A stretch of 37,547 nt of DNA from Devosia sp. (GCF_028290645.1 NZ_JAQGJL010000059.1:1-37547), one strand, 5' to 3'; numbered from the stretch's first letter, positions 27,682 through 36,507 are shown. Made by a program: numbers and translations. The notes: generated by a model from the letters alone, not told the origin.

Positions 27682-27873
27682 ATGCCCGCAACGTCAAAGG
27701 CTCAGCAGAAGGCGGCCGGTGCCGCGCTCTCCGCCAAGCGCGGCGAGACCAAGGTCAACAAACTCAAAGGCGCTTCCAAATCGATGTACGAATCGATGAG
27801 CGAGAAAGAGCTCGAGGAGTTCGCCGAGACCACGCGCAAGGGCCTGCCCGAGCACAAGGCCGCCAAGCACTAG
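27682..27873 (+). CDS. DUF3008 family small basic protein
   Basis: MPATSKAQQKAAGAALSAKRGETKVNKLKGASKSMYESMSEKELEEFAETTRKGLPEHKAAKH; strong RBS CAGGAGG. Confidence 0.9.
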   Translation: MPATSKAQQKAAGAALSAKRGETKVNKLKGASKSMYESMSEKELEEFAETTRKGLPEHKAAKH

Positions 27874-27875
27874 CC

Positions 27876-28364
27876 TCACTCGATGGCAGTCGGGGGCGCC
27901 GGCAACTGCGGATCGGCGCCCTCGCCGAAGATCTGCTGGCCCTCATTGTCCCAGATGCGGACCACTTCGCAGCTCAAGAGGAAGTCCTTGGCGCACTCGG
28001 TCTTCACTACCGCCTCGAGGCTGGCCTGATCCTGCTGGTCGCAGACGAACTTGTGCCAGTGCGGGCCCTCGTTGTGCTGCATGAAGATGTCTGCCACCCA
28101 GCCGTGCGGATAGCACCACAGGTTCGGCGCGCAATCCTCGGGGCCCAGCCCGCTTTGCGCGACGCACTGGGCCACCGCGCAATCCATCGCGTCGCCGACG
28201 AATGGGCCGAAGCAGACCCCGAGGCCGGCTTCCGGGGCCTGTGACACGGCGACGCCGTTGAAGGCGGGCAGCACGAAGCTGTCCACGGCCTCTTCGTCCT
28301 GGGCAAGGACCGGGCTCGCGAGGAGGCAGAGCACGGCCGCCGCGAACATCGACATCTTCAGCAT
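27876..28364 (-). CDS. Cys-rich secreted protein of unknown function
   Basis: Signal peptide MLKMSMFAAAVLCLLASPVLAQ; eight Cys in the predicted mature part. Confidence 0.8.
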   Translation of the reverse strand: MLKMSMFAAAVLCLLASPVLAQDEEAVDSFVLPAFNGVAVSQAPEAGLGVCFGPFVGDAMDCAVAQCVAQSGLGPEDCAPNLWCYPHGWVADIFMQHNEGPHWHKFVCDQQDQASLEAVVKTECAKDFLLSCEVVRIWDNEGQQIFGEGADPQLPAPPTAIE

Positions 28365-28432
28365 GGGAGGCCTCCAACAAAGAGGCGGCAGAGTGCGGTG
28401 ATCCGCCCGAGGCGGTCAAGCGCTCCAAACCG

Positions 28433-28472
28433 GGAAGGCGGGGCGGCGTCAGGAGTTCGCGCCCCGCCTTTC
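28433..28472. other. Strong intergenic inverted repeat (terminator-like)
   Basis: GGAAGGCGGGGCG ... CGCCCCGCCTTTCC. Confidence 0.6.
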
Positions 28473-28714
28473 CGTCGTATGGCGGCCGCCGCGTGAGGGA
28501 CGCAGCGGACCGCCAACCGGGCTGGAACTTGGGGGTTACCAGCCCAGGCCGCCCGGTCGCCGCAGGGATATCGACGGCCGGTCGGTAGCTCAGTCATGGG
28601 ACCGGAGGGTTCCAAGACATTAGAAGAGACGGGGAGCACATTTGGGAATGCAATCGCAGTGGCCTGCGTATGCAACGCGCTCCCCGCCAGGCACGTAACC
28701 TGTGGACGCAGTGA

Positions 28715-29161
28715 TTACGTGCCGACCGCATCCAGGTGCTGGTTGCGCACCCAGAAACTGACGATGGCCGCCGCTTCGCGACGGTAGGAATTGATGTCGG
28801 CGTGGCGCTCGAACACGGCGTCAGCGCCGGCCGAGAGCAGGGCCTCGCGCGTTGCGCGCTCGAGGGTTGGGGCGATCGCGGCAATCAATAGGGCGCCCCC
28901 GTCCCGCATGCCGCGGAGCTTCATGATGAAGTCTCGGGTGGCGCTCGAAGACCGCTTGAGATCGACGATGACCAGGCCGGGGATGGTCGCACCGTCCTTA
29001 TCGAGCAGCTTGCCGATCTCGGTGCCCGCCAAATCTTCGCCATCGAGCCAGCTTACGGAGGGCGCGCCATGGGCGAGCAGCATCCGGATCATCAGCCGGG
29101 CAGAATGTGGATCGTCGTCGACAAGCGCCATGAAGGGCTGGCCGGCACCAAGAGTGTCCAT
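28715..29161 (-). CDS. Degenerate response-regulator receiver-domain protein
   Basis: MALVDDDPHSARLMIRML acidic pocket and LVIVDLK phospho-Asp region; usual Thr/Ser and Lys switch residues not apparent. Confidence 0.7.
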   Translation of the reverse strand: MDTLGAGQPFMALVDDDPHSARLMIRMLLAHGAPSVSWLDGEDLAGTEIGKLLDKDGATIPGLVIVDLKRSSSATRDFIMKLRGMRDGGALLIAAIAPTLERATREALLSAGADAVFERHADINSYRREAAAIVSFWVRNQHLDAVGT

Positions 29162-29445
29162 AATGGTTCCTTCTGGTCGCGTTGCACCGGCGGGCCGAAA
29201 CTGGAGACGAACTAAGTAAACCTGCTGTGGGCCCCGGAAGTTCCGAAGACGCCCTGTTTTGCGTCATTTCCCACCGCACCGGGAACGATCCCGAAAAGCG
29301 GTTGTGCCGTCTTGCGACAGGCCGGGATATGAGGCCTGGAAGCTGGGCGCGATAGGCAAACGCACGTAACTCGGCCGTAGCGCCGCTTGCGATTAACATG
29401 TAAATCAAAGAGGGTTGGGGACGAGAGGTGCCGGTAGGAGAAGAG

Positions 29446-31182
29446 GTGGCGCACGCCATGCCGCCACGCGCGGAAATCGATGGTGCCCTGGCTCGCATCC
29501 AGGCGTGGCCCGGGCTTTCGCGTTCGCCGCAACTCGCGAAGTTTCTCAATTACATAGTCGAGGCGCGGCTCAACGGGAACGAGGCCGGCATCAAGGCCTA
29601 TTCCATCGCCGTCGACGTGTTCGGCCGGCCGCAGAGCTTCGATCCGCAGAACGACCCGATCGTGCGGGTGCAGGCGCGGCGGCTGCGGGCGGCGCTGCGC
29701 GAGTACTACGCCGGCGAGGGCGCAGGCGAGACCGTCAGGTTTTACCTCCCCGTGGGACGCTATGTCCCTGAATTCGGCGCTTCGGGCGACGCAGGACCAG
29801 CTTCCGGCGGTGGATCGGCAGCGCCGCAGCGGAGCTGGACGCGCCAGGCCGATGCCCCCGGGAGGCCGTGGCTGGCGCGGCTCGACGATGTCGCACTGCT
29901 GGTGGTGTTGGTCGCCGTAGCGCTGGGCATTGCGTTGCTGCTGACGCAGGTGCTGGCGCCGCGGCCAACGCGGACCCCCGTGCCGCAGCCGCCGTCCGTT
30001 GCGGTGGCCGAGTTCACATCGGTGGCGGCGGGCGACACACCGGGAGCGAGCGTCGCGGGCCTGGCGGTGGAGCTGGTGACCGACCTGCAGCTCTTTCCAT
30101 TCATCGACGCGGTGTATCTGCAGCGCGCCGGCCAAGCCGCGCCGCAGGACAACCCGGCCGCGTTCGAGCTGACCGGCATCGCGCGGGCCCAGGGGAGCGA
30201 GGAGCAGATCACCGCCAGCCTCAAACGCTCGGATTCGGACACCGCAGTATGGAGCAAGACCGAGAAGGTGCCGGTCACCGAGCTGCCCACCAGTATCGAC
30301 CAGCTGTCGCAGGCCTTTGCCGACCAACTCGGGGCGCTCGACGGCCCGTTGCATGCCGATGCGATCAAATGGCTCGAGACCAACACGGATGTCGCCGGCA
30401 ACGAGACCGAGTATGTCTGCGGGCTGTTGTTCACGCTTTATCGCGAGACCGGCAATGCCGACCGTGGGGATCGGGCGCGAAGCTGCACCACCGGTCTGCT
30501 GCGCAGCCAGCCCGATTCAGCGCTGGCGCTGGGAATGAACGCTTCGCTACTGCTCGACAGGGCGCTGCGGACCCAGCCGCCCGCGAGGCTCGATCCGGAA
30601 CCTATGTCGGAGGCACAACGGCAGATCAGCCAGGCCCTCAAGCTGGCCCCTACCTCGAGCCCGGTGTGGCGGGAGTATGCGTTCTTTCTCGAGGACGTAG
30701 GCCGGTTCGGCGAATCGGAGGCGGCGTTCATCTCGGCGCTGCAACTCAACCCATCGAACCTTGACGCGCTCGCCGGCTACGGTCGGCTGCTGTCGCTGCG
30801 GGGCAAGTCCGACAAGGGAGAAAAGCTGGCCGACGAGGCGCTGCGCCGGGCCCTGTCGCCGCCTTACTGGTACCACGCGGCGCCGGCGGTCAACGCGTTG
30901 CGCGACGGGCACAATGCTTCGGCGCTCGCCCATGCGGAGTCGCTGGCCAGTGGCGATGCCGAGCTGGCTTCGGTAATCGGCACGGTCGCAGCGCGGCGGA
31001 TGGGGTCCCAGGACGTGCTCAATCGCTACATTGCCCAACTGCTTGAGGTGACGCGCTTCCGCCGTTTCGGTATCCTGCCGGTGCTTCGCCAGCGGCTGGG
31101 CGATGCCGAACTACGCACTCAAATCGGCACCGAACTCGCCGCGGCGGGGATCGACAAGGCGGCGCTCAACGGGCCGTACTGA
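29446..31182 (+). CDS. Membrane TPR protein with N-terminal domain found in rhizobial CadC/adenylate-cyclase-like regulators
   Basis: N-term PGLSRSPQLAKFLNYIVEARLNGNEAGIKAYSIAVDVFGRPQSFDPQNDPIVRVQARRLRAALREYY..FYLPVGRYVPEF; TM DDVALLVVLVAVALGIALLLTQVL; TPR-like C-terminus; ORF opens at 29428, GTG 29446 has a better-spaced RBS (TAGGAG). Confidence 0.8.
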   Translation: MAHAMPPRAEIDGALARIQAWPGLSRSPQLAKFLNYIVEARLNGNEAGIKAYSIAVDVFGRPQSFDPQNDPIVRVQARRLRAALREYYAGEGAGETVRFYLPVGRYVPEFGASGDAGPASGGGSAAPQRSWTRQADAPGRPWLARLDDVALLVVLVAVALGIALLLTQVLAPRPTRTPVPQPPSVAVAEFTSVAAGDTPGASVAGLAVELVTDLQLFPFIDAVYLQRAGQAAPQDNPAAFELTGIARAQGSEEQITASLKRSDSDTAVWSKTEKVPVTELPTSIDQLSQAFADQLGALDGPLHADAIKWLETNTDVAGNETEYVCGLLFTLYRETGNADRGDRARSCTTGLLRSQPDSALALGMNASLLLDRALRTQPPARLDPEPMSEAQRQISQALKLAPTSSPVWREYAFFLEDVGRFGESEAAFISALQLNPSNLDALAGYGRLLSLRGKSDKGEKLADEALRRALSPPYWYHAAPAVNALRDGHNASALAHAESLASGDAELASVIGTVAARRMGSQDVLNRYIAQLLEVTRFRRFGILPVLRQRLGDAELRTQIGTELAAAGIDKAALNGPY

Positions 31183-31214
31183 CCGGCCTCACCCTGGTTG
31201 TTTCCGGAGTTATC

Positions 31215-32216
31215 ATGTCCTTTCGCGCCCTCGTCACCAACCGGCTTTCCGAAGGTGGGGTGCGGAGTGGCGTCGAGACCCTTGCCGAGGACCAATTGCC
31301 CGACGGCAACGTGCTGGTGTCGGTGGAGTGGGCCGGGCTCAACTACAAGGATGCACTGTGCCTTACCGGGCAGGCAAACCTGGTGCGAACCTATCCGCAT
31401 GTCTGCGGCGTCGATTTCGCCGGGCGCGTGGTGGAGAGCAGCGACGCGCGCTATCACCCCGGGCAGGCGGTGCTGCTCACCGGCTGGCGGGTAGGGGAGC
31501 TGCATTGGGGCGGCTATGCGCAGCGGGCGCGGGTCAATGCCGACTGGCTGGTGCCGCAGCCCAAGCGCTTCTCCGGCCGGACGACGATGATGCTCGGCAC
31601 CGCGGGGCTTGCCGCGATGCTCGCGGTCAACCGGCTGCAGGCCGAGGGGATCCGGGCGGGCGAGGGCGAGGTGCTGGTGACGGGCGCGGGCGGCGGGGTG
31701 GGTAGCATCGCCATATTGCTGCTCAGCCGGCTGGGCTACGAGGTCGCGGCGCTGACCGGGCGGCCGGAACTCGCCAAGCGTCTGACACGGCTCGGGGCGA
31801 GCCGGATCGTCGCGCGCGAGGAGGTGCTTACGCCGACGGGCAAGGTGCTGGACAAGGAGCTCTGGTCCGGTGCGATCGATGCCGTGGGCGGGCCGCTGCT
31901 CGGCGAAGTGCTGAAGAAGGTGCGCTATGGCGGGGCGGTCGCGGCGATCGGCAATGCGGGCGGGCGGAACTGGGACGCGAGCGTCGTCCCGTTCATCCTC
32001 AGGAACATTTCGCTCTGCGGCATCGACACGGTGATGCAGCCCTACGAAGCCCGCCGCTCGGCCTGGGACCGGCTGACGACGCTGTTCGTCCCGTCGGCGT
32101 TCGAGCCCATGACAACGGAGGCGGGCCTCGAAGAGCTTCCCGGACTTGCGGAGCAGATGCTCCAAGGCCAGATCGCCGGTCGGGTGATCGTCAACCCACG
32201 GGATCCGCCGACCTGA
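31215..32216 (+). CDS. Acrylyl-CoA reductase-like (AcuI/YhdH) MDR oxidoreductase
   Basis: MSFRALVTNRLSEGGV, WAGLNYKDALCLTGQANLVRTYPHVCGVDFAGRVV, VLVTGAGGGVGSIAILLL. Confidence 0.92.
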   Translation: MSFRALVTNRLSEGGVRSGVETLAEDQLPDGNVLVSVEWAGLNYKDALCLTGQANLVRTYPHVCGVDFAGRVVESSDARYHPGQAVLLTGWRVGELHWGGYAQRARVNADWLVPQPKRFSGRTTMMLGTAGLAAMLAVNRLQAEGIRAGEGEVLVTGAGGGVGSIAILLLSRLGYEVAALTGRPELAKRLTRLGASRIVAREEVLTPTGKVLDKELWSGAIDAVGGPLLGEVLKKVRYGGAVAAIGNAGGRNWDASVVPFILRNISLCGIDTVMQPYEARRSAWDRLTTLFVPSAFEPMTTEAGLEELPGLAEQMLQGQIAGRVIVNPRDPPT

Positions 32217-32306
32217 GCTGAGCCGGGAGGTTTGGACTAGAGGGCAGCATCAACCGTGCCCGTCCGACTAGTGCAGCGACGCTTGCCTTAGTCGCCACCA
32301 CCAGCG

Positions 32307-32392
32307 TCATCCCCGCGAAAGCGGGGACCTCCGTTTGCGATAGTGGCACGCAGGAAAACAGAGGTTCCCGCGTTTCGCGGGAATGACCCGGT
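32307..32392. repeat. Palindromic intergenic repeat, copy 2
   Basis: GTCATCCCCGCGAAAGCGGGGACCTCCGTTTGCGA...AAAACAGAGGTTCCCGCGTTTCGCGGGAATGACCCGGTG; matches 7409..7500. Confidence 0.85.
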
Positions 32393-32413
32393 GACTGGGA
32401 TGGGTGCACTGCC

Positions 32414-33733
32414 TCAGGCAGCTTCCCCGAAATACTTCCCCGCCAGCCGCACGAAGGCGGTCCCGCGTTCCTCGAAATTCTTGAACACCTTGCCGGCGGT
32501 TTCGAGCTGGCCGTAGCTCGGCGCACCGGGGGAGAGGATCACCGTCTCGAACTTCGACTTGCGGCCAGCCAGTGCCTTCAGTGCATCCTCGAGCGTGCCG
32601 GCCTCGACCACCTCGATCTCGGGCGCCGCCGCATAGGTGAGAGTGGCGAGGCGGTCGCCGGTGACCGGCAGGCAGACCAGCACGGTGACGCCGCGCGGGC
32701 CCAGCAGATGGGACAGCTCCGAATAGTCCTGGTGCCGCTCATGACCGCCGGCGATCAGCGCGATGCGGGTGCCTTCGTAGGCGGCGAGGGCGGCCTTGGT
32801 GGCTTCGGGGGTGGTCGAAATCGAGTCGTTGACGAAGATCGTCTCGCCGATGCGATGCTCCTCAAGCCGGTGCGGCAGCGGCTCGAATTTGGCGATACCG
32901 CGGATGACGCCCTCGAGATCGGCGCCAGCCTTCAGGGCAATAGCAGCTGCCAGCAAGGCATTGTTCAGATTGTGTTCACCTTTGAGGCGCGAGCGCAGCG
33001 CAGCTGTGGCGATGCGGTCGTGGATGAAGGGGGCGAGGGCGGGGATAAGTCTTTTGGGGTCGCGCAGCGCTTCCATCACCAGCGGGTGGCCGAGGGCGCC
33101 GACGCCGAGGGCTACGGGGAAAGGGGCGTCGCGGTCGATGAGGTTGAGCTTGTCCGAATAGTAGCGCTCGACGGTCCGGTGCCAGTCGGTGTGCTCGGGC
33201 GAAAGGTTTGTAATTGCTGCGATATCCGGCGTGAACGAGATGTCGGCGGTCTGGTAGCTCGAGAGCTCGAAGACGACGATCGGGTGCTTGTCGGCGATCT
33301 CGAGGGGGGCGAGGCCGACATTGCCGGCGAGGCCGGCGTCGAGGCCGGACTCGGTGAGCATCAGATGCACCAGGGTGGCCGTCGTCGATTTCCCCTTAGT
33401 GCCTGTAATCGCTATGACGTTTCGGCCGGCGCGATAGGTTTCGCCCCACAGGTTGAGGTTCGAGGTGACGGCGATGCCGGCCTCGCGCGACATGGCGAAG
33501 ATCGGCCGGTAGCGGGAGACGCCGGGGCTCTTGACGATGGTTGAAAACAGCCTCGATTCAACGGCTTGCGTCAGGTCGGCGGGGGCAATGAAGGTGGCGT
33601 CGTCGATGTCCGCCTCGCCGCTGTCGACGGTCACAAACACCTTTGTTTTCGGGGACTTAGCCTGCAAGAAAGCGCGGGTAGAGCGGGCCTCGCGGCCGGC
33701 GCCGTAGAGCAGGACGGGTTCGTCATAGCGCAT
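32414..33733 (-). CDS. murD2: Mur ligase, MurD2-type UDP-N-acetylmuramoyl-L-alanine--L-glutamate ligase
   Basis: VIAITGTKGKSTTATLVHLMLTESG, VFELSSYQTADI, NLSPEHTDWHRT; directly downstream of, and overlapping, a MurL-like gene. Confidence 0.8.
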   Translation of the reverse strand: MRYDEPVLLYGAGREARSTRAFLQAKSPKTKVFVTVDSGEADIDDATFIAPADLTQAVESRLFSTIVKSPGVSRYRPIFAMSREAGIAVTSNLNLWGETYRAGRNVIAITGTKGKSTTATLVHLMLTESGLDAGLAGNVGLAPLEIADKHPIVVFELSSYQTADISFTPDIAAITNLSPEHTDWHRTVERYYSDKLNLIDRDAPFPVALGVGALGHPLVMEALRDPKRLIPALAPFIHDRIATAALRSRLKGEHNLNNALLAAAIALKAGADLEGVIRGIAKFEPLPHRLEEHRIGETIFVNDSISTTPEATKAALAAYEGTRIALIAGGHERHQDYSELSHLLGPRGVTVLVCLPVTGDRLATLTYAAAPEIEVVEAGTLEDALKALAGRKSKFETVILSPGAPSYGQLETAGKVFKNFEERGTAFVRLAGKYFGEAA

Positions 33734-35051
33734 GCGGGGCGACTCGCTCGAAGATGTCCTTCGGGATGAGATGTTCTGGGCTATCGATCATCAACTCGGC
33801 AAGCGCATCTTCGAGGCGCTGGCCGCCGTACTGGGCGAGGAGATCTGGCTTGAGCATTGAAACTATTGGCTCATCGGCCCATTCGGGCATCTTGGTGAGG
33901 GTGTAGAGACAGGCCGCCGCCTCCTCGATTTCCCCGACGCATTCCCACGGCTTCTGCCCCGCAAGGCCGGTCAATTCACGGAAAGACCGCTCATGTGATG
34001 GCTGGCTCAGCAGGTTCTGGCCGAAAATCTCGACAAGCCGCTGCTTCTCCATCACCGGAGCGAAAATCAGGAACACGAAGTGGCACTTGGGGCATTTGCC
34101 GCACCACAGCGGCCCGTCATGCCCGGCCAGCTTGAAGTTCTCGTTGCAGCTCGAGAACACATGGTCGAAGCGTTGGACCCGACTGAAAATGCGCGCAATC
34201 CGTGCCTCCGAGTAGGGGCGAAGCAAAGAGAAAAGCTGCAAACTTCTGCCAGTCGCGTGCTCGAGAATTGTGGCGATCAGCTGTTCGAAAGCGAGCGACT
34301 TCGAATGCTGATGATTCGCCTCCCGCCCATCGAACTCCATATTGCCCTCGCTGGCCGAGCGCTCGTTGGAGAGCACGATACGATTGTACGAGTAGAGCAG
34401 GGCGGCCAGCGCCGCGATCATCGAGTTGATGGCGGTCGAGGGGACATGGCCGTTGTAGTATCCGGGAACCTTCCCAAGCCGGATCATTTCAGGGTCGAGG
34501 GTGCGGGTCACATAGAGCGGGGGGCGGCCGATCCTGTCCACCGATCCGAGAATGGGGCCCTTGGGATTGACGGCGAAGGGGGTGAAATCCACTCCCGCGG
34601 CTTCCAGTAGCTGCAGGCTGACCAGCGAGTCCTTGCCGCCACCGATCGGCAGCAGGGCGCGGTCGGTGAGCACCGGCGGGACGATGGCCGGGCGGGCATC
34701 GTCCTCTGCCTCGATGCGGATGAGGCCGAAGCGCTTGAGGTCGTTGCGGGCATAGAACTCGCCTAGGCCGTTTTCATAGACATCGAGCGCAAAGGCGCGC
34801 TCCTCGCCGGTGAGCGGGAAGGCGGCGCGGATGACGAACGGGGCGCGCAGCTTGAAATAGCTGACGCCGAGGACGAGGGCGGTGAGGTCGAGGAGCTTGC
34901 CGAAAGACGTGGTCTCGGAGGCCGACGCATCGCTGCCCGGGGGAAACCGCAGCAGCTCGATGAACCGGAGATCACCGACGCCATAGCGGAACGTCGCGAC
35001 GCCCGTCATCGCGTCGAAGGCGGGGGGCTCGATGGTGAAGGTCTCGGTCAC
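33723..35051 (-). CDS. murL: MurL-like UDP-N-acetylmuramoyl-L-alanyl-L-glutamate epimerase
   Basis: RALLPIGGGKDSLVSLQLLE, NERSASEGNMEFDGREANHQHSKSLAFEQ, CGKCPKCHFVFLIFAP; GTG start 35051 2 nt after the upstream stop codon; 11-bp overlap with murD2. Confidence 0.83.
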   Translation of the reverse strand: MTETFTIEPPAFDAMTGVATFRYGVGDLRFIELLRFPPGSDASASETTSFGKLLDLTALVLGVSYFKLRAPFVIRAAFPLTGEERAFALDVYENGLGEFYARNDLKRFGLIRIEAEDDARPAIVPPVLTDRALLPIGGGKDSLVSLQLLEAAGVDFTPFAVNPKGPILGSVDRIGRPPLYVTRTLDPEMIRLGKVPGYYNGHVPSTAINSMIAALAALLYSYNRIVLSNERSASEGNMEFDGREANHQHSKSLAFEQLIATILEHATGRSLQLFSLLRPYSEARIARIFSRVQRFDHVFSSCNENFKLAGHDGPLWCGKCPKCHFVFLIFAPVMEKQRLVEIFGQNLLSQPSHERSFRELTGLAGQKPWECVGEIEEAAACLYTLTKMPEWADEPIVSMLKPDLLAQYGGQRLEDALAELMIDSPEHLIPKDIFERVAPHAL

Positions 35052-35053
35052 TG

Positions 35054-35947
35054 TCAGTAGATCCGGAGGCTGAGTCTCAGCACAATATCGGTCGAGAGGC
35101 GCTGAAAGCCAAATTCGCGCAGCGTGCACTGCCAGGCGGTGCCGAGGCGCTGGATGGAAAAGAGGTTATAGCGTGCCGGATCGTGGCCGCCGCTATCGCC
35201 CTGCGCCGCGCCGGCGGCGGCGACGCCGACCACCGGTACATCGCCACGCGGTCCGGGGATGGCATAGATCGAGGACTGGTGGGTATGGCCGTGGAGGACC
35301 AGTTCCGCGCCCTGTTCGGCGATGACGCGGCGAAAGTTCTTGGCGCCGTAGAGGCCGAGGCGCCAGTGCCCCTGCTCCTGGTTGGGCGGATGGTGGATGA
35401 GGACGACGCGGAAATAGCCCCCGTCGCCGAGCAGCTTCAGGCAGCGGCCGAGGCGGGTGGCCTGCTCCTCTTCGAACCGGCCGGTGGCCATCCAGGGGAA
35501 GGTGGGCACCGCGCTGTTGCACGAGACGATGGCGACGTCGCCGACCCGGCGGACGAAGGGGAAGGCGTTCTCGTCGACCGTCTCGCCCATCACGTACCCG
35601 TCCCAGCGGTCGATGGCCTTCTGCAGTTGGCCGGTGATGTAGGCGTCGTGATTGCCGGGCGAGAGGCAGACCTGCTCGGGGCCGCCGAGGGTTGCGAGCC
35701 AGTTGTAGGCGGCGTTGATCTCGGCATCGAGGCCGAGATTGACGAGGTCGCCGGTCACTGCGGTGAAATCGGGGTTCTGCTCGCGCAGGTGCCGCACCAG
35801 CTTGGTGAGCCCATCGCCGGCGAGGGTATGCTCGCGCTTGATCTTCCAGTTGAGGAAGCCGGTAATCCGCTTGTTCATCAGGTCGCGCGCCCTGACGGGG
35901 GGGAGCGGCGCCAGGTGAATGTCGGACAGATGGGCAAGAGTTATCAT
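35054..35947 (-). CDS. Calcineurin-like metallophosphoesterase
   Basis: MITLAHLSDIHLAP, FTAVTGDLVNLG, LSPGNHDAY, VLIHHPP, LVLHGHTHQSS; internal ATG 35947 chosen over ORF-track start. Confidence 0.92.
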   Translation of the reverse strand: MITLAHLSDIHLAPLPPVRARDLMNKRITGFLNWKIKREHTLAGDGLTKLVRHLREQNPDFTAVTGDLVNLGLDAEINAAYNWLATLGGPEQVCLSPGNHDAYITGQLQKAIDRWDGYVMGETVDENAFPFVRRVGDVAIVSCNSAVPTFPWMATGRFEEEQATRLGRCLKLLGDGGYFRVVLIHHPPNQEQGHWRLGLYGAKNFRRVIAEQGAELVLHGHTHQSSIYAIPGPRGDVPVVGVAAAGAAQGDSGGHDPARYNLFSIQRLGTAWQCTLREFGFQRLSTDIVLRLSLRIY

Positions 35948-36033
35948 TGAGGGGCGTAATGCCATGCGGCGCGCAGCAAGAAAATGGCCTAAATGCCGCT
36001 GTAACCAACTGAAGGTTAGCGAGGTCCAGAACC

Positions 36034-36507
36034 ATGACCATGAGCCCCTGGCAGAGGATGCGGACTTCGGCACACCTGTTCCTCGTGGGCGTGAGGCGAC
36101 GGATGGTGCTCGGCGCGCGGGCAGCGTTGCTGGACGGCGACCGGGTGCTGCTGCTCCGGCACACCTACATGCCGGGCTGGCATTTCCCCGGCGGCGGGGT
36201 CGAGCCGGGGGAGACGGCGGAGGAGGCGGCCCGGCGCGAGGCCGAGGAGGAAACCGGGTTGCGGGTCGAGGGACCGATGACGCTGCTCGGGCTCTACCTG
36301 CAGAAGCACGAGGCGACCAACCGCGACCACGTCGCGGTCTATGTGGCGCGCCGGCACCGGCAGGTGAAGCCATTCAGCCCGAACGGCGAGATCGCGGAGA
36401 TCGGCTGGTTCGCCTTCGACGCGCTGCCGGAGGGGATCGATCCGGGGACGGCGCTGCGCATCGGCGAGATCACGGCCGGGACGCGGGATGTGCCGGGGCT
36501 TTGGTAG
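36034..36507 (+). CDS. NUDIX hydrolase
   Basis: Nudix box GGGVEPGETAEEAARREAEEETGL. Confidence 0.92.
   Translation: MTMSPWQRMRTSAHLFLVGVRRRMVLGARAALLDGDRVLLLRHTYMPGWHFPGGGVEPGETAEEAARREAEEETGLRVEGPMTLLGLYLQKHEATNRDHVAVYVARRHRQVKPFSPNGEIAEIGWFAFDALPEGIDPGTALRIGEITAGTRDVPGLW

Noticed and set aside
28576-28625. tRNA-like signature (GGTAGCTCAGT ... GGGTTCCAAGAC)
   Set aside because: D-arm-like and T-arm-like motifs are too close together and no acceptor/anticodon stems can be drawn
29281-29305. GGAAC...GGTTG in the 29161-29446 intergenic region as a plus-strand EcfG promoter
   Set aside because: Spacing is 14-15 nt and the -10 does not match; not convincing
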